Shown here: positions 1-13,000 of the stretch, in pieces
Numbering within the stretch: the stretch's first letter is position 1
How the letters are laid out: the number at the start of each line of letters is the position of its first letter
From: Acanthornis magna
Lineage: Eukaryota > Chordata > Aves > Passeriformes > Acanthizidae
Direction: 5' to 3'
Length of the DNA stretch: 64,000 bases
NCBI GenBank assembly: GCA_036785705.1
Contig: JAWUZG010000051.1
Coordinates: forward strand, 17,140,501 to 17,204,500
Translations under genes and position numbers: made by a program
Notes under the pieces: generated by a model
What the model was told of the DNA's origin: nothing
Database searches by the model: none
What the model saw: only the letters and a program-made list of their open reading frames with translations

Positions 1-91
1 TCTGTGTGAATATATCCAAAACCAGGAAAAGGTGATAGGGCAATGGAAGTGTGGCATGACATACATTATTAGGGAATTAGTGGTGGATACT

Positions 92-682
92 ATACTGGTT
101 TTAGCTGGGATAGAATTAGTTTTCTTCTTAGTAGCTGGCACAGTGCTGTGTCTTGGATTTAATGTGAAATAATGTTGATAATAAACTGATGCTTTAGTTG
201 TTGCTAAGTAGAGCTTACTCTAAATCAAGACCTTTTCAATTTCTCGTGCTCTTCCAGCGAGGAGGAGCAGAAGAAGATGGGAGGCAGCACAGCCAGGACA
301 GCTGACCTGAACTGGCCAAAGACACATTCCATACAATGGAATGTTATGCTCAGTATATAAATGGAGGGGAGTTGGCTGCAAGCCACCGATCGCTGCTCAG
401 GAATGGGCTGGGCATTGGTCAGTGGACGGTGAATATCTGTGTTGTGCATCACTTGTTTTCCTTTTCCCCTTCTTAAATTATTTTTCACTGTCATCATCAT
501 CATCATCATCATCATCATCGTCATCATCATCATCATCATCTCTTACTATATTTCAATAAGAAAAGTGTTCTTAACCTGTGAATTTTACCTTTTTTCAGTT
601 CCCCTCTCCATCCCACTGAGGGGAGAAGAGGGAGCAAGTTGTTGTGTAGTACTTAGCGAGTGGCTGGGATTAAAACACAACA
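92..682 (+). mobile_element. Solo LTR of an endogenous retrovirus, family A
   Basis: The segment starts with a CTGGTTTTAGCTGGGATAGA-type end and finishes with GGCTGGGATTAAAACACAACA. Between are landmarks of a common avian LTR: the GCACAGTGCTGTGTCTTGGA block, GCCAGGACAGCTGACC, a good TATA box (TATATAAA, 354-361) and an AT-rich region here replaced by an ATC-repeat. No gag, pol or env sequence follows, so it is a solo LTR left by recombination. The same family recurs inverted at 40130-40728. Confidence 0.85.
491..540 (+). repeat. (TCA)n microsatellite inside the LTR
   Basis: About 16 units of TCA with one CGTC interruption, at the place where related LTRs carry a short AT-rich trinucleotide run. 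It is therefore probably an expansion within the element. Confidence 0.95.
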
Positions 683-1408
683 GGATTACAGACATGGAAG
701 CAGGGAAGCACATGATAAAGAACTGAGGAAACATAGCAGTGCAAGGTGAGGGTGAATAAGGTTAATTCATCTTTTGAGTGAGTTGAGTGGCAGTGACAGG
801 AACATGGGTTTGGATTTCTGATTAGGAGGTGTAAAAACATGCGATGTAAGGGTTTGGAATTGTTAAGATAGGAGATGTAGGATCGCACAATATTTCAAGT
901 GAAATTTCTACTTCTTCCACCCTCTCAAAGAGACATAAAATCAGGGATGATCTGTAATATCATCTTAGAGAAAACAGTATGTTGTCTTTGTGGTGTGGTG
1001 GTGTACATTTCTCAGGAATTATTTAGTCACCCCAAAATAGCATATATATGGTATCTAGAGGCATTCAGTAAAAATGATGGGAAGTTGAGAAGCACAGGCT
1101 GAGTAGTCCTTTGTGAGAAGCAGTTAACCTGCTAGACCCACTTGGCTTAAAGACAAAGTCGTAGAAGGAGATGTGGAACCACAGTGTTTAATACAATAAG
1201 CTTGGAAGGAGGATTTGGAAGGATTCTTATTTTCATGATAAAATTTCAGTAGCACAGCTAACTGAATAATTAATTAGTATTTATGAGTGTTCTTATCCAA
1301 GCATATGTGGCATACCAAGAATATTTGGTGGAAGAACATACTGCAGGATTGGGAGCAGTTATGAAAGAAATATTGGTGTTGAGGGGGTAGAAATAACTAA
1401 AAATGTAC
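683..1408. other. Intergenic, nothing recognised
   Basis: AT-rich unique-looking sequence between two oppositely oriented LTRs. No retroviral internal sequence and no gene. Confidence 0.6.
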
Positions 1409-1987
1409 TGTTGTGGTGTAACCCGGGTAGGCAGCTAAGCACCACCCAGCCACTTGCTCACTCCCCTGCAGTGGGATGGGGGAGATAAACGGAAGAGTAG
1501 AAGTGTGAAAACTCATGGGTTGAAATAAAGATGGTTTAATAGGTAAAGCAAATGCTGCATGCACAAGCAAAGCAAAAATAAGAAGTTCATTCATTACTTC
1601 CCATCAACAGGCAAATAGTTTGCCATCTCCAGCAAAACAGTGCTGCATCACGCATAATGGGAAGGCAAATGCCAACACTCTGATCTTCCCCTTTTCTCCC
1701 TCTTTCCCCAGCTCTTATTGCTAAGCATGATGCCATATGGTATGGGCATCCCTTTGCTCATTGGGGTCAGCTGTCCTGGCTCTGTCCTCTCCCAACTTCT
1801 TCTACACCCCCAACCTACTCATTGGCAGGGCCGTATGAGAAACAAAAAAAAGCCTCAATATTGTGTAATTGCTACTCAGCAATAATGAAAACTTTTTATT
1901 ATTGATACTGTTTTGTTCACAAATCCAAAGCATAGCACCATAACCTATTAGGAAGAAAATTAACTCTCTCTTAGCCCAAGTACTTTA
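1409..1987 (-). mobile_element. Solo LTR, minus strand, family B
   Basis: Begins TGTTGTGGTGTAACCC and contains, in reverse orientation, the LTR landmarks AGCTAAGCACCACCCAGCC, CAGTGGGATGGGGGAGA, GGGGTCAGCTGTCCTGGCT and TCCAAAGCATAGCACCATAA, ending near CTCTTAGCCCAAG. Its sense-strand 5' end (GGGCTAAGAGAGAGTTAATT) is closer to the LTR at 5269 than to that at 92. No internal retroviral sequence flanks it. The right boundary is approximate. Confidence 0.82.
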
Positions 1988-4452
1988 GAGTAGTTATAAA
2001 ATTTTAATCATATTAGTTGTTAGTGGGACATCTGCAAATAATGAATATTCATAAAAATCATGGACTTTTCTTCTAGCAGTTCCTCAAGAGTCAAATTCTA
2101 CTCCCATTCCAAAAGGAGAAATAGACAAACCGATTTTGCATTTCTGTCAGACAGAGGTATTAACTATTGACCAAACCTAGTCTACTGCTTGTTTTTATCA
2201 AAGGGAACTGTTATCCTGTACCTTGGAGCTCTTTGGACCATGCTAACTTTAGATACATTGTCTAGCTGCAGATGGTTCATTTTATTTAGAATGCAGAAAT
2301 AGAAGGCATTCATTTAAATGCAAATTTGCCACTATGTCCTATGGAATTTCCTCTCACTGAAGAGTGGTGTTGTGAACATTTACTGTGACTGGAAAAATAA
2401 TGATGCTCATGTATGCCTGCCCCTATTTTCCTGCAGTAAAGTGCAAGAGCTGTTAACCATTATAGTTTGTGACAAACAACTGACAAGAAGAAATCTTACA
2501 TTAAACATCTTGACATACTGATGTATGAGTGGGGGATATCAGCCCAGTTTAATGTTTTAATTAAAAGCAGAACATTAGACTATTAGCTTTTTGTAGAATC
2601 AAAAATTCACATTCTCTGCATTTTTCTTGACTGATTCAGAAGTTTTCAAAAGATGATAACCAAATTTAATATTTCATGACAGATAATTTGCATCCTTTCA
2701 AAGTCCCACCTTCTCACAGTTGTCAAATCTTTCATATTTCTTTCAAGCAATGTCATGAATCTTATTGCTTTAACAAATATTAACCAGATTACATCACATC
2801 ATTTGTTTCTCTGTTCATGTGGTATCAGCACTGCAGAATGAATATCTGAACCTCAAGTTACTGTGACATTAATGTTTTCAAAGAGGGTATCAATATGTCT
2901 GGGTTTTTTGTTTTGTTGGTTTCATCTGTATTGGGTTTCTTGTTTAGTTTAGCTTTTGTTTTTCCTTTGAAACAGGAATCAGGAGGCATCTAACAGCTTT
3001 AGGACAGGTATGCTCAGTATTGTGTGGTGCCAGTGTTGCTTCTAGCTTCATTTTTCTCTTATGTATTCTACCAAAAAAAAAAAAAAAGAAAAGAAGAAAC
3101 AACTATGTAAGAATAAAGCTAACTTACTGATGGAGTGTGTCTGTCTAGTTGTGTGGTGGCCTGGGTTCTGATCTTACACTCACTATGAAATATTTATTTT
3201 GTTTATTTGCTTAGTGTGGTTTAGTTTCAATCACAGAAGATTACTTATTTCTTGAACAAACTAAGCACTTAGTCCTGCAGATAAACCTAAACATGCCACT
3301 CTAGTAAAAGCTACACTGGGCCTGGACTTCAAGCATATATTTAAGAACTTTGCAGAATAATAGTTCATAATTTTATAAGAAATAATATTTTGGAAAATGG
3401 TGTTCAGAAGCACATTCTTTAATCTCTTTCCCCTTGTATCATATCTCAAGTATATATTCAATTTTCTGTCCACAAAATCTTTTATATATCATTTGGTATC
3501 ATCATAGTTTTCCTGGTTTCTGTGTCCATGGAATATTTGCAAGGGGTAATGATATTTTAAAAATGCCCCAGCTTTGGTCTGAGAACTGAATAATATAGAA
3601 TGCAATAAATCATACTGTAATTAAAATTCAAGGTGTTAAGATTAGCTAGATGTTCTCCAAGTTGAGTAGTGTTCCCCATTTTCCCCTTTCGGCTTAATTA
3701 GGTGACAACTCTGTGGCTGTGATAAACTATTTTGTGTCAGGACAAAACAGGTCAAAGGGGAGTGCTCTTGAGGGTGGATTATTTCAGTGCACTAAGTTTT
3801 TAACTGAGGTTTGTAGATAAAAGTCTTTTCATATTGTAGGAACAGTGAAAACTGGGGAGAGGTCCACTTTGATTGCAAAATGCAGCAGCATCAAAAATTC
3901 AGAATACTGATAAAAATTCAAACATTGGGGTTAATGTTTCCCATACATGCTGCTTTTCAGGGAAAGAGAAAATTATGCAAAACTTGATATTTTGATGGTT
4001 AGTTAAGCTACAAAGGAAAAAAAATCCGATGTGAATTCTCTCATTTAACAAAAAAGTCTGTTTTAACATCAGAGTCTGTTAACTGCTGAAGCATATATTG
4101 GTTCAAGAAAACCATTTTGAAAATGAAGCCACTTCTGTAATAAGACATGCAGATCTGTCTGTGGTACACTGTGATAGCCCTGCAAGGCACCACTTTGCAT
4201 TTTTTAGCTACTATCAACCTATGAAAATGCAATCTTTAGCTATGAGCTAGAACCCTCCTATCAGAGCTAAACCACTTCCTTTGCTCGTGTTACTTTGGAT
4301 GAAGTACAGCGCCCAGATCTTGGAAGGCTGGGTCCCAAAGATCTTGCCTATATTTCTTAAGAACTTAAAATATATCTAATAAGAGAAATTACTTCAAGAG
4401 GTTTCAGTCAGTTTTGAGCTGAAGAGCTCATGATAAAAGAAGGAAGTGAAAA
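1988..4452. other. Intergenic, nothing recognised except one poly-A run
   Basis: AT-rich, stop-dense in all frames. Longest open frames are about 70 codons and resemble no family. Confidence 0.6.
3074..3098 (+). repeat. Poly-A run
   Basis: About 15 A followed by an A/G-rich tail. No element with a matching body was recognised upstream. Confidence 0.85.
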
Positions 4453-4572
4453 AATTGGAAAGGGTCCAGCAGAGGGATGCTAAAATGGTGTAGGGCCTAG
4501 AGCAGATGATCTACAAAGGAGATATTTAGTCTGGTAAAGGGAAGATGAAAACCAACATGCAACTACCTCCAG
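4453..4572 (+). mobile_element. CR1 LINE fragment, near 3' end of ORF2
   Basis: GGAAAGGGTCCAGCAGAGGG, then GCTAAAATGGTGTAGGGCCT and AACTACCTCCAGAAG, matches the CR1 segment after the reverse transcriptase. It is diverged and truncated at both ends. A CT-rich tract follows at 4588-4685. Confidence 0.65.
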
Positions 4573-4587
4573 AAGTAATTCCAACAA

Positions 4588-4685
4588 CTCTTTTTTCTTT
4601 TTTCTCCTTCTTCTTCTTCTCCTTCTCTCTCTCTTTCTCCTCCTCCTCCTGCTCCTTCTCTCTCCTTATTTTCTTCTTCTCCTTG
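4588..4685 (+). repeat. Pyrimidine-rich (CTT/CCT)n low-complexity tract
   Basis: About 100 nt almost entirely C and T, with CTTCTTCTT, CTCTCTCT and CTCCTCCTC runs. Confidence 0.9.
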
Positions 4686-5268
4686 ACTAAGTGTTATGTC
4701 AACTAACCACTGTCTTTAGTATTGGGGTTTTTTTGGCTAAGCAAGACTTTTACCATTCCTCTCTAGATTTGTCTTTACCAGATGAAACATTACAAATACC
4801 TTTGATCTATCCTGCTGTCTACTTAAAGGGATCTACAATTCTCTGGAGGGAAAAATTAAATTATTTATACAGTTTAAAATCACTGTGTAGGCAAAGAGTA
4901 TTAGAATCACTGTGAAAGACACATAAATTAAAATTGTAAATGCAATTATTTGTTTCTTATTTAGATGGGTTTTTTAAAATTCTGTGCAGTAGTTCTGCTT
5001 TCATAAATGTATAATCTAGACACGGATTATCTAGAGCATTATCATGGTGGATAGAACTGCCTTCAAGAGGGACCTCAGCAGACTGAAGAAATTACACAGG
5101 CTCCGCTAAGGTAAATGCAAAGCCCTCCATCTGTGACTGAAGACCACCTGGCCATGATGGGCAGTGCCTTGCTAGAGCCTTTTCTGGGAACAAGTCGGCC
5201 TTTACCTTCTCGGTCCAATTCACTGTGAGGACCATGGAAAGTACATGCAGGTAGTTTTTGGCACACCG

Positions 5269-5786
5269 TGCTGATTTGGGCTGAGGCACAGCTAATTTTC
5301 TTCACAGTATCTTGTATTGGGCTATGCTTTGGATTTGTGAGCAGAACAGTGTCAATAATACATGAAACTTCTGTTACTGCTGAGCAGCACTTACACAACA
5401 TCAAGGCTTTTTCTGTTTCTCACACAGCCCTGCCAATGAGCAGCCTGGGGGTGTGCAAGAAGTTGGAAGAGGACACAGCCAGGACAGCTGACCCCAGTGA
5501 CCAAAGGGATGTTCTAGACCATATGCCATCATGCTCAGTATACAAAGCCAGGGAAAAGGAGGGAGGGTGGGGATTCATAGTTACCATGTTTGTCTTTCCA
5601 AGTAACCATTGCGTGTCATTAAACCCTGCTTTCCTGGAAATGCCAAAACATCTGCCTGTTGACTAGAATTAATGAATGAATTCCTTATTTTTGCTTTGCT
5701 CATGAATGCAGTTTTCATTTTATCCTCTTTCTTCTCCCCCTCTCTTTTCAAATTTTTTCTTACTCATCAGGCCTGCAGGGAGTAAG
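5269..5786 (+). mobile_element. Solo LTR, plus strand, family B, 3' end truncated
   Basis: Shares with the 1409 element the blocks GGGCTATGCTTTGGATTTGT, CTGCTGAGCAGCACTTACAC, GACACAGCCAGGACAGCTGA and CATGCTCAGTATACAAAG, followed by the GTAACC...CGTGTCATTAAACCCTGC and AATGAATTCCTTATTTTTGC segments. The expected terminal half with GTGGTGCTTAG...CCACGACA is missing, so the 3' part is deleted. The 132-codon open frame over it is not a gene. Confidence 0.8.
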
Positions 5787-8700
5787 AACCAACTTTGATT
5801 CTCATGTTTTTGTACAGTGTAAAAAAGAAATCTCTTGTATCTGCAGTTGCTTTAAAGATCCCTTCACAGTCAAAGCATTGTAAAGGGAACTCAGTATACA
5901 TCCAAATCAGACAACCTATCTCTGATAAAACTTTAGCCTTTGAAGAAGGAACAAATGTCTATTTTCCAAGTATAGCTCCTTGTGAACTGACTGGTGCTTA
6001 ACTTTGGTTGAGTAGTCAGATGTTAGAACAGAGGTAACTTTAAGAATGAAAGGACACACACTTAGTGATGCATAATGAAAAGTCAAAACTAGGAGGGAAA
6101 TGCAAGTAAAATGTGATTATGATAATTTCAGCTATCTAAAATGTATCTGTAATTGAAGAGAAATAAATTTTTGTAGGAGATAACCTCAGGTAAACATATC
6201 TTAATACATATTTTTTATTAATGTCTCATAAAAATATGTATTTGCCTACTGCAATGGCCCTGACCCTGAGACTGCTATACATTGACAAGTTAGTGATCCA
6301 CACAACAGAATTTGTACCACACAAATTTCTTGGACACAGACCAGTCATTGTAACAGAGCAGCCTCCAGGCAGCTTCCACTTGGTGCTGGCTACCTGTGTG
6401 GCTTTTCTTTGATCTAATTGTACACCAAGAAGTTCTCACAGGAAAACCCCAAAAGAGTAGGGAGCAAGATTTGTTTTATTCTAGCATGTGCATGTGTCAG
6501 ATATTTTTATGGGCTCATCAAAAATCTGTGAGACCCACAGCTGACTAGCAGTACCCTCAAACAGATGCACCTTCTGAGAGGAGTGGGTATTTGCAGAAAT
6601 AGCCTGCAGAATTATGCTACTAGAATTTCGGAGATCCTCTAAACATTTATGAGCTTTGTCTTTGTGAGATTGCTTTCTTACTGGAGTACCTACCAGCATG
6701 GTACACATCAAATAATATCAGTCATTTCAGTTCTTTCTAAAAAACTTTAGGGAGCAAATAACAAAGGTTTAGACATAATAAATTCAATTGCTAGACAGAC
6801 ATTGTAGAAATACTTAATAGATCTTTTGTGTGCCATTTATTTGAAATGTTACCACATGTTCAGTCTCTAACAGCTAAAGTTCTGCCTCTCATCATCAGTT
6901 CAAAGAGTAAGCAAAAGTACTTTCCTTTTGAATTTTTTTGCTCTGCTGTCTTTTGTGAAATCTGACATTGGTCTAAATCAGTCCAGTCTAAATTCTGTCA
7001 ATAACAAGAGATGTTTACCTCCAGACCTTGCATAAAAATATTCTTTGAAATAGCAAACTCTGCATAAGCTCAGGCACTTTCCAGCACTTTAAAGGTAGCC
7101 AACAAAGCCTCATTCAAATGCATTCAAACCTAAATAACCAGTGGGATTTTGTCTATCCTTTAGATAAGCATGGAAATCTTGGTATATTCCAAAAGACAAG
7201 TTAGATATGCCATTCTGTAACTTTTTAAGATCATTAGTTATGCATTATCATGAAAGTTTTTTTGTTAATTGATCAGTGTATAAGACCAAATACCTAAGAA
7301 TCTCCAAACAGAAGTCCTTAATGGAAGACTTAGATTGTATATATTTTCTAACTAAGATCATTGGCACAGCATTTTGATTAGATGGTTTTCCTTCTGGATA
7401 TGAATGTTAACATCTTTCTACTACTTCTTGTTTCTAGATAATGATGAGGGTCCTTAAAGCAGAAGATTCATGACTCTTAATCCAAAATTTTATTACCCTT
7501 GGAAGAGAAATCTTTGTGCATCACAAAAATAAGTTTTAAAAGATAATGATATCAGAATTTCTAAAAGTATCAGAATGTGGGAAGAGAAATAATAACAAAA
7601 AACCAAAAGCCCCAAGTATATGGAAGAGGTTCTGGGGGGGGCTTCTCACAGAAGAGAGTGTTTAGTTAAACAATTGTCCACTTCTTGATCACTTTCACAT
7701 TCCTAGTAAACTCGCGGAACTATCAAAGGGAAAAAATGAGATGCTTAGCCTCATCTTCTTTCCTGTCCTCATGCTTATATCAATCATGGATACGACAGTA
7801 GACCTAAGATTTGATGCATGACAAAAGAAAAGAAATGACAAGCAAACTAAGTAGGAATGCTGAACGCCAGGATAAAATCTATAGCTAATATTAGCTAATA
7901 GCTAATGATTACCCCAACACGTTTATTGTAAGTGCAGTGAATGGAATGGAGTTGAAAAGAAGATGGTATGTCTTAAAAAAGTTACTTCGCAGTATTTTGC
8001 AGGGTGATACTGAAACTGTTAAAGTAGAGCTCACAATGAACAAAATGCTTTGGCTGGATTTTCCCTAGTGAGAGACACTTTACAAAGCAGGTGTAAAAAA
8101 AACCGCAGGAGTCTTTGTATAACAAATGAACTGTGCCTCTTAATTAGGAGACTCCCTCAGAACTCTTGGCAAGTCAAGGAAAAGCATGCTTATATCAAAA
8201 TCAGCTGGCTGTTTTAAGTGGATTTAGGATTTGTGCCATGTATTGGCCTCACAGCTCTGGAGACTGAAATCACTCAACAGTAAATAAAGAAGCAGCTGTG
8301 CAGACTTTCCTACCTCCCTCCTGCAGGAGTGTTTTGTTCGTATCCTGTCAGAGCTCTCCCAAGATGCCTCCATTCATTCTCCAAGCCTGTTTCATGCAAG
8401 GCTCTTTTGATGACTACTCGTTTTAGTCCTGCCACCACAAGGACTCCTGCTGTGCTTAGGTGCATGACTTGTGGAGGGAGTAGGGAGTGCTGTTTGCTGC
8501 TGAGATAATAATGTTCTTGTAAACAAAGCCATATGCAATTTCTGAAAGCATGCAAATGGATTTTTATCCACCTTTACCCTGCGCATGATTACTGTTTAAA
8601 ACTTAAATAAGAATCAGGTCTTAAATTTAAATGTAGTCTGTGCTCCTGTGCAAACCTTGAGTTCCACTGTCTCCATTCCACAGATTTATCAGGAGTCGGC

Positions 8701-9544
8701 ACATGGAAATGTATTGGCCTTTTTCCAGCTTCCCAAAGAAAGCTTAAAGCAGTTGTTAAAGAAGGTCAACCAATTGTAACATGTTCTTTCTATCTAACGT
8801 TGCTGCTGATCCACAGTTACAAATGGTCAAATCTACTTCATGTAAGAATTGCAACATCAGCACAAGCAGGCTCACATAAATAAACTTGAGAACACCTTGG
8901 TGAGATCTGTAAAGAAGACTGTTCCATTTCATTTTGCAGCGTAGAATAAATTAAACCCAGGAAAATCAAACAACTCATTTTGAGTGTGTCTGAAATATCT
9001 GGAAGAAGGAAAGCTCAATTCATATCATATTATTGTTCATTCTGTGCTGTTTAGCTACTTTCTTTTATAATGATGATTTCTTTCTAGATTTGTATAATAC
9101 GGTCTTTTCACTAGACCAGAAGAGACATTGCCTTTGTAAATTTGCTAAATCAATTGTGCATTAAAACATGACTACTAAAGCACACAGATCAGATTCTTAC
9201 TTTTGTCATTTTTATTGTATTTAGAAATGGTGACTTTCCTATTTGGTAGATGAAAAACTTTCTTATTCATTGCATTGGTTAAGCAGCATTTTGTAAAGAA
9301 ATGGAGTTCAACTCAAAACTCAAAAGGATTTTAATTGATTTTATTCTTCAATGAAGCTGCTGTAAAGATGTTGGCTATACAAGAATAAAGTAGTTTCTCA
9401 AATTTTCTGCACTGAAAAAGAATCCTTTTATTAAGAAAGATAACCATTAGTTAGAGTTACAGAACAGAAATACATTGGATCATCATGCCTGATCCAACAG
9501 AAAAGAAAAACTAGGTTTGTTTAGAGATTTCTGTTTATTTGTTG
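5787..9544. other. Intergenic, nothing recognised
   Basis: No gene, RNA or clear repeat seen. A G8 run occurs near 7635 and a short AGCTAATA-type iteration near 7880-7905. Confidence 0.55.
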
Positions 9545-9592
9545 GTTTGTTTGTTTGTTTGTTTGTTTGTTTGTTTGTTTGTTTGTTTGTTT
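9545..9592 (+). repeat. (TTTG)n microsatellite
   Basis: About 12 uninterrupted TTTG units. Confidence 0.97.
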
Positions 9593-9955
9593 TGGAACAT
9601 CAGTCAGATTTTCCATTTTGGATAAATCAAATTAAGCAGCCCCAGATAAACCAACTCAAATGAAGTGACTGTTCTTTCTGTATCCAGAAGATACAGAGCT
9701 AGTTACCAAAGGCAACTGGTGGGTTGATGGGAAAAGGAGAAACCTGAACAGAAAACAGTGAGACACATGAATAGTGCATTGTCATTTAAGCATTCTACAG
9801 AAAGTCTGATCATCACTGACTTTGATGGATGTTTATGAGGTTATGAGAAAATTTATTTTAAAATGTTCATAAGCAGAACATAACACTCATGAAGAATGAT
9901 TGAATTTCAGAGTTTATTTTTAGGGACATATTCAAAGAGTAAATCTGGAAAAAAT

Positions 9956-10030
9956 ATCACAGGGTCATAGAATGGTTTGTGTTGGAAAGGACCTTAAAGA
10001 CCATCTAGTTTCAATCCCTGCGCCATGGGG
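9956..10030 (-). mobile_element. CR1 LINE 3' end
   Basis: ATCACAGGGTCATAGAATGG then TTGGAAAGGACCTTAAAGAC and CATCTAGTTTCAATCCCTGC: reverse complement of the CR1 3' terminus. Only about 75 bp survive. Confidence 0.88.
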
Positions 10031-13000
10031 GAATTTTTTATGATCAATGCTTAATTTGCCTGGTTGCACCTGAAAAGAAAATGCATTTTCTAATGACATT
10101 GAAAGCAAAACATTACTTGGATTATATAATTTCAATTTTTTATTCCTGACAGAATCTTAATATTTAACTTCCAACTTTCACTTTTGTGGAATTGTTTTCC
10201 TTTAACAATTGAAAGTGTTACATATTCAGGGATACACACATAGTCAAAAGTAAAATTTCCTCTTGTCAAAAAAAAAAGCAAATCCCAACATATTTTCCCA
10301 AGAAGGGTGATTTTTAATTGATGACTTTGTTTTCTCAAAGAAAATAGGTTTCTCTGATTCACATTAGTTAATGCCTCCACATTTGGAGTCACAAAGAGTT
10401 ACTAATAACTCCCCAGGTAAAAAACTGCTTAGATTCATGTCTAATACTATACCCTGGGATCAGATGATGCACTGAACTTGGCATTACATGAGCTGAAACT
10501 CCAGAAATTAGTTATTGCAGAGTCTGAAGTCTACAACAAAACGATCTGCCGACTGGTTTTTTTGCAGCTCAAGAGAGTTCTGCCTGTATCCCTCCCTCCT
10601 CGCCACTGTGCTGCTTGCATCTGTCCTGGGAGTAAGGGTGATGACAGGGAACACGAGCCTTCATATTAACCACTGCAGTGGAAAATCTTGTCGCTTAGTG
10701 CATTCTGCCAAGAAAAGGGTTTGGGGTCTAAAATATCACGCCATGAACTGGAGAGTTTGAAAAACAGATGTGTTGTTTTCTTTCTGCTCTGTGGATGAGT
10801 GGGAAGTTTCTAGCAGCAAGGACAAAAGGCAGCTGGGTAAGGCTGTAAGAAAGGGAACACCAGAACTTGCTTATGTAGACCCAGGTTCTTAACTAAGTTC
10901 TAACTGGGTGTAACTCTGCATTGTGAGGATCCCCAGTAACTTGAAAAAGGAAAGCATTCCATTATGGAATAGAATGGAAAGGAAGTATTCCACCTTCTCC
11001 TTTTCTTTAGCTGATGATTTTTATGGCACGTCGGTTAATTTTATTGTTTATTTATTTGCTGGATGTTTAATACTGTAGATTGCACTTGTGTTCTTTAAAC
11101 AGAGTTCACAGTGGTTTTGAAAGCAAAGATACACATATTTGCAGGAGGAAAAAGCAGAGTGCTTGGAAAATCTTCTGAGATTCACTTAATTATGCCGAAG
11201 TGGGTGTGTGTCTAATTTGATTAGCTCATTTGCTGTGTTAAGAAATTGCTGTTCCTTTGGGGTCATGTGCTTTCTTTTATGGAACAATCTGATGGAAACT
11301 CATACTCTCAGAAAAACATAATTGCATTTGCAAAAGCAAGTTTGTGTTCAGTCGTCATCTGTAGAAGTCATCCCACTGACAGTGACACACAAATCATGTG
11401 TGTATTCACAATGCTCACAGAGAACCCCGAAGTGTGATGCTATCAAGAAAAAAATGCTTTGTCCAGAAATTATTAAGCATATTGGCTTAGATTAAGAACT
11501 AATTCAGCTTTTATGAGTTAGCCTGCCTTTTCTGCCAGAACCAAGAATTCAAATTTCTTCATGTAGTCAAATATGCAATATTACAATAATGCTGAAGGTA
11601 TACTGGGTTTTATTTGGGTTTAAAATAGCCCAAGACATTAATGATTCTGACACAGGGGCTTGAAGGGTCTCAGGAATTGAGAATCTCATAGTGTTCTTTG
11701 TGCTTTATATTTTACGTCTGTGCCTTAGGTATCACAGTCCTTTTCTTCCTGGAACATCCTCAGAAAGAATATGCTGTGAAAAAGCAATTTTCTGATCACC
11801 TTTTCTAGAGCACAACTGCATATTAATTTCTTTAAAATTCATGTTTGCTCGCTCACCTGCAGTAAGTGATAATTTCTGACATGAAAAAAAGGGAGTAGAC
11901 TGGAATTTGTCCCAACTTAGAGCATTCGATGTGTTTAAAGTGAGATAGCAGTGGGACTGTTTTAAGTGCACTGCAGCACAGGTATTCAAACTGTGGGAAG
12001 AAAAAGCTCTCCTTAGCACCTGACAGAGAGTGGAAGTATAGGCTGATCTTCCCCTGCTGAAATCATAAAGTCAGGACTACAAGTTACAAATTTCAAAGAC
12101 CTGGGAAGATAAAGCACTGATATGTCATCTCACTCCCAAGAAAACATAGAGAGAAATTTAATTTGTAGCTTCCCAGCTCATTGGACCAGCACTGATTGCC
12201 AAAGCTTTATCATTAGCAGTAGAGTGTAGAACCCTTAAGACTCTAGAATTTTTCTCTGCCATGTCTTTATTTTCCTTTTGAGGTAGATTCTTCTGCACTG
12301 CTCTTAATTAAGAAGCAAATCTCCATTAAAATGGAGATTAAAATATAAAAAGGAAGCACTATAATAGTGTGGGAAGGAAACGTAAGAGGAAACGTGATAA
12401 GGAACACTAAGGGAGTCTCAGAGTTACTTTGTTTTCATTACTGTGATTATATTCTTCATTATCCTTGATTATGTTTCCATGAAAGGCATTAATGGATTTG
12501 GTCAAATTCAAAAGTAGATCTACTATATGAGGTGCTGTGAGATACTGGTAAACAAGGAGATTTTAAAGGTAATTAAACTTGTTAGATAAGGAATAGGTTT
12601 CAAAAAACCTCAGTTTAGAGGCAGATATGTGATCGGTAGGAAACATTCAGAAAAAAACCTAACACTATTGAATTGGGGAATGATTCAGTGAAGAATTAGA
12701 GGCGTTACAAATTTTTAAAGGTCTATGCCAGTGAAAAAAGCCTGTGGTATTGAACTTTAATAACATACAGCAGTAGTCTCTCTTTCCCTGGAGCTGGCAG
12801 AATTGTACCCTGGGCAGTTCTAGATATGTCCTTAAAGGCAGATAATCCCATAAAGGAGGAGTTTAAACAGAGAGAAAGAAAAAGTTCTGTTGGGTCTGTT
12901 TGGAGGGATTAATTTGTGGGCAAAGAATATGTGAAGGATTAAAATATGCCTTGCATGACTGAGAAACCATTAAAAAGGAGAAGGGACAGAAGTATCTTCA

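Noticed and set aside
225..539. Frames starting with a Met run or carrying Ser/Ile runs
   Set aside because: They are the TCA repeat inside the LTR read in different frames.
5268..5666. 132-codon open frame
   Set aside because: Lies entirely within a solo LTR and has no protein resemblance.
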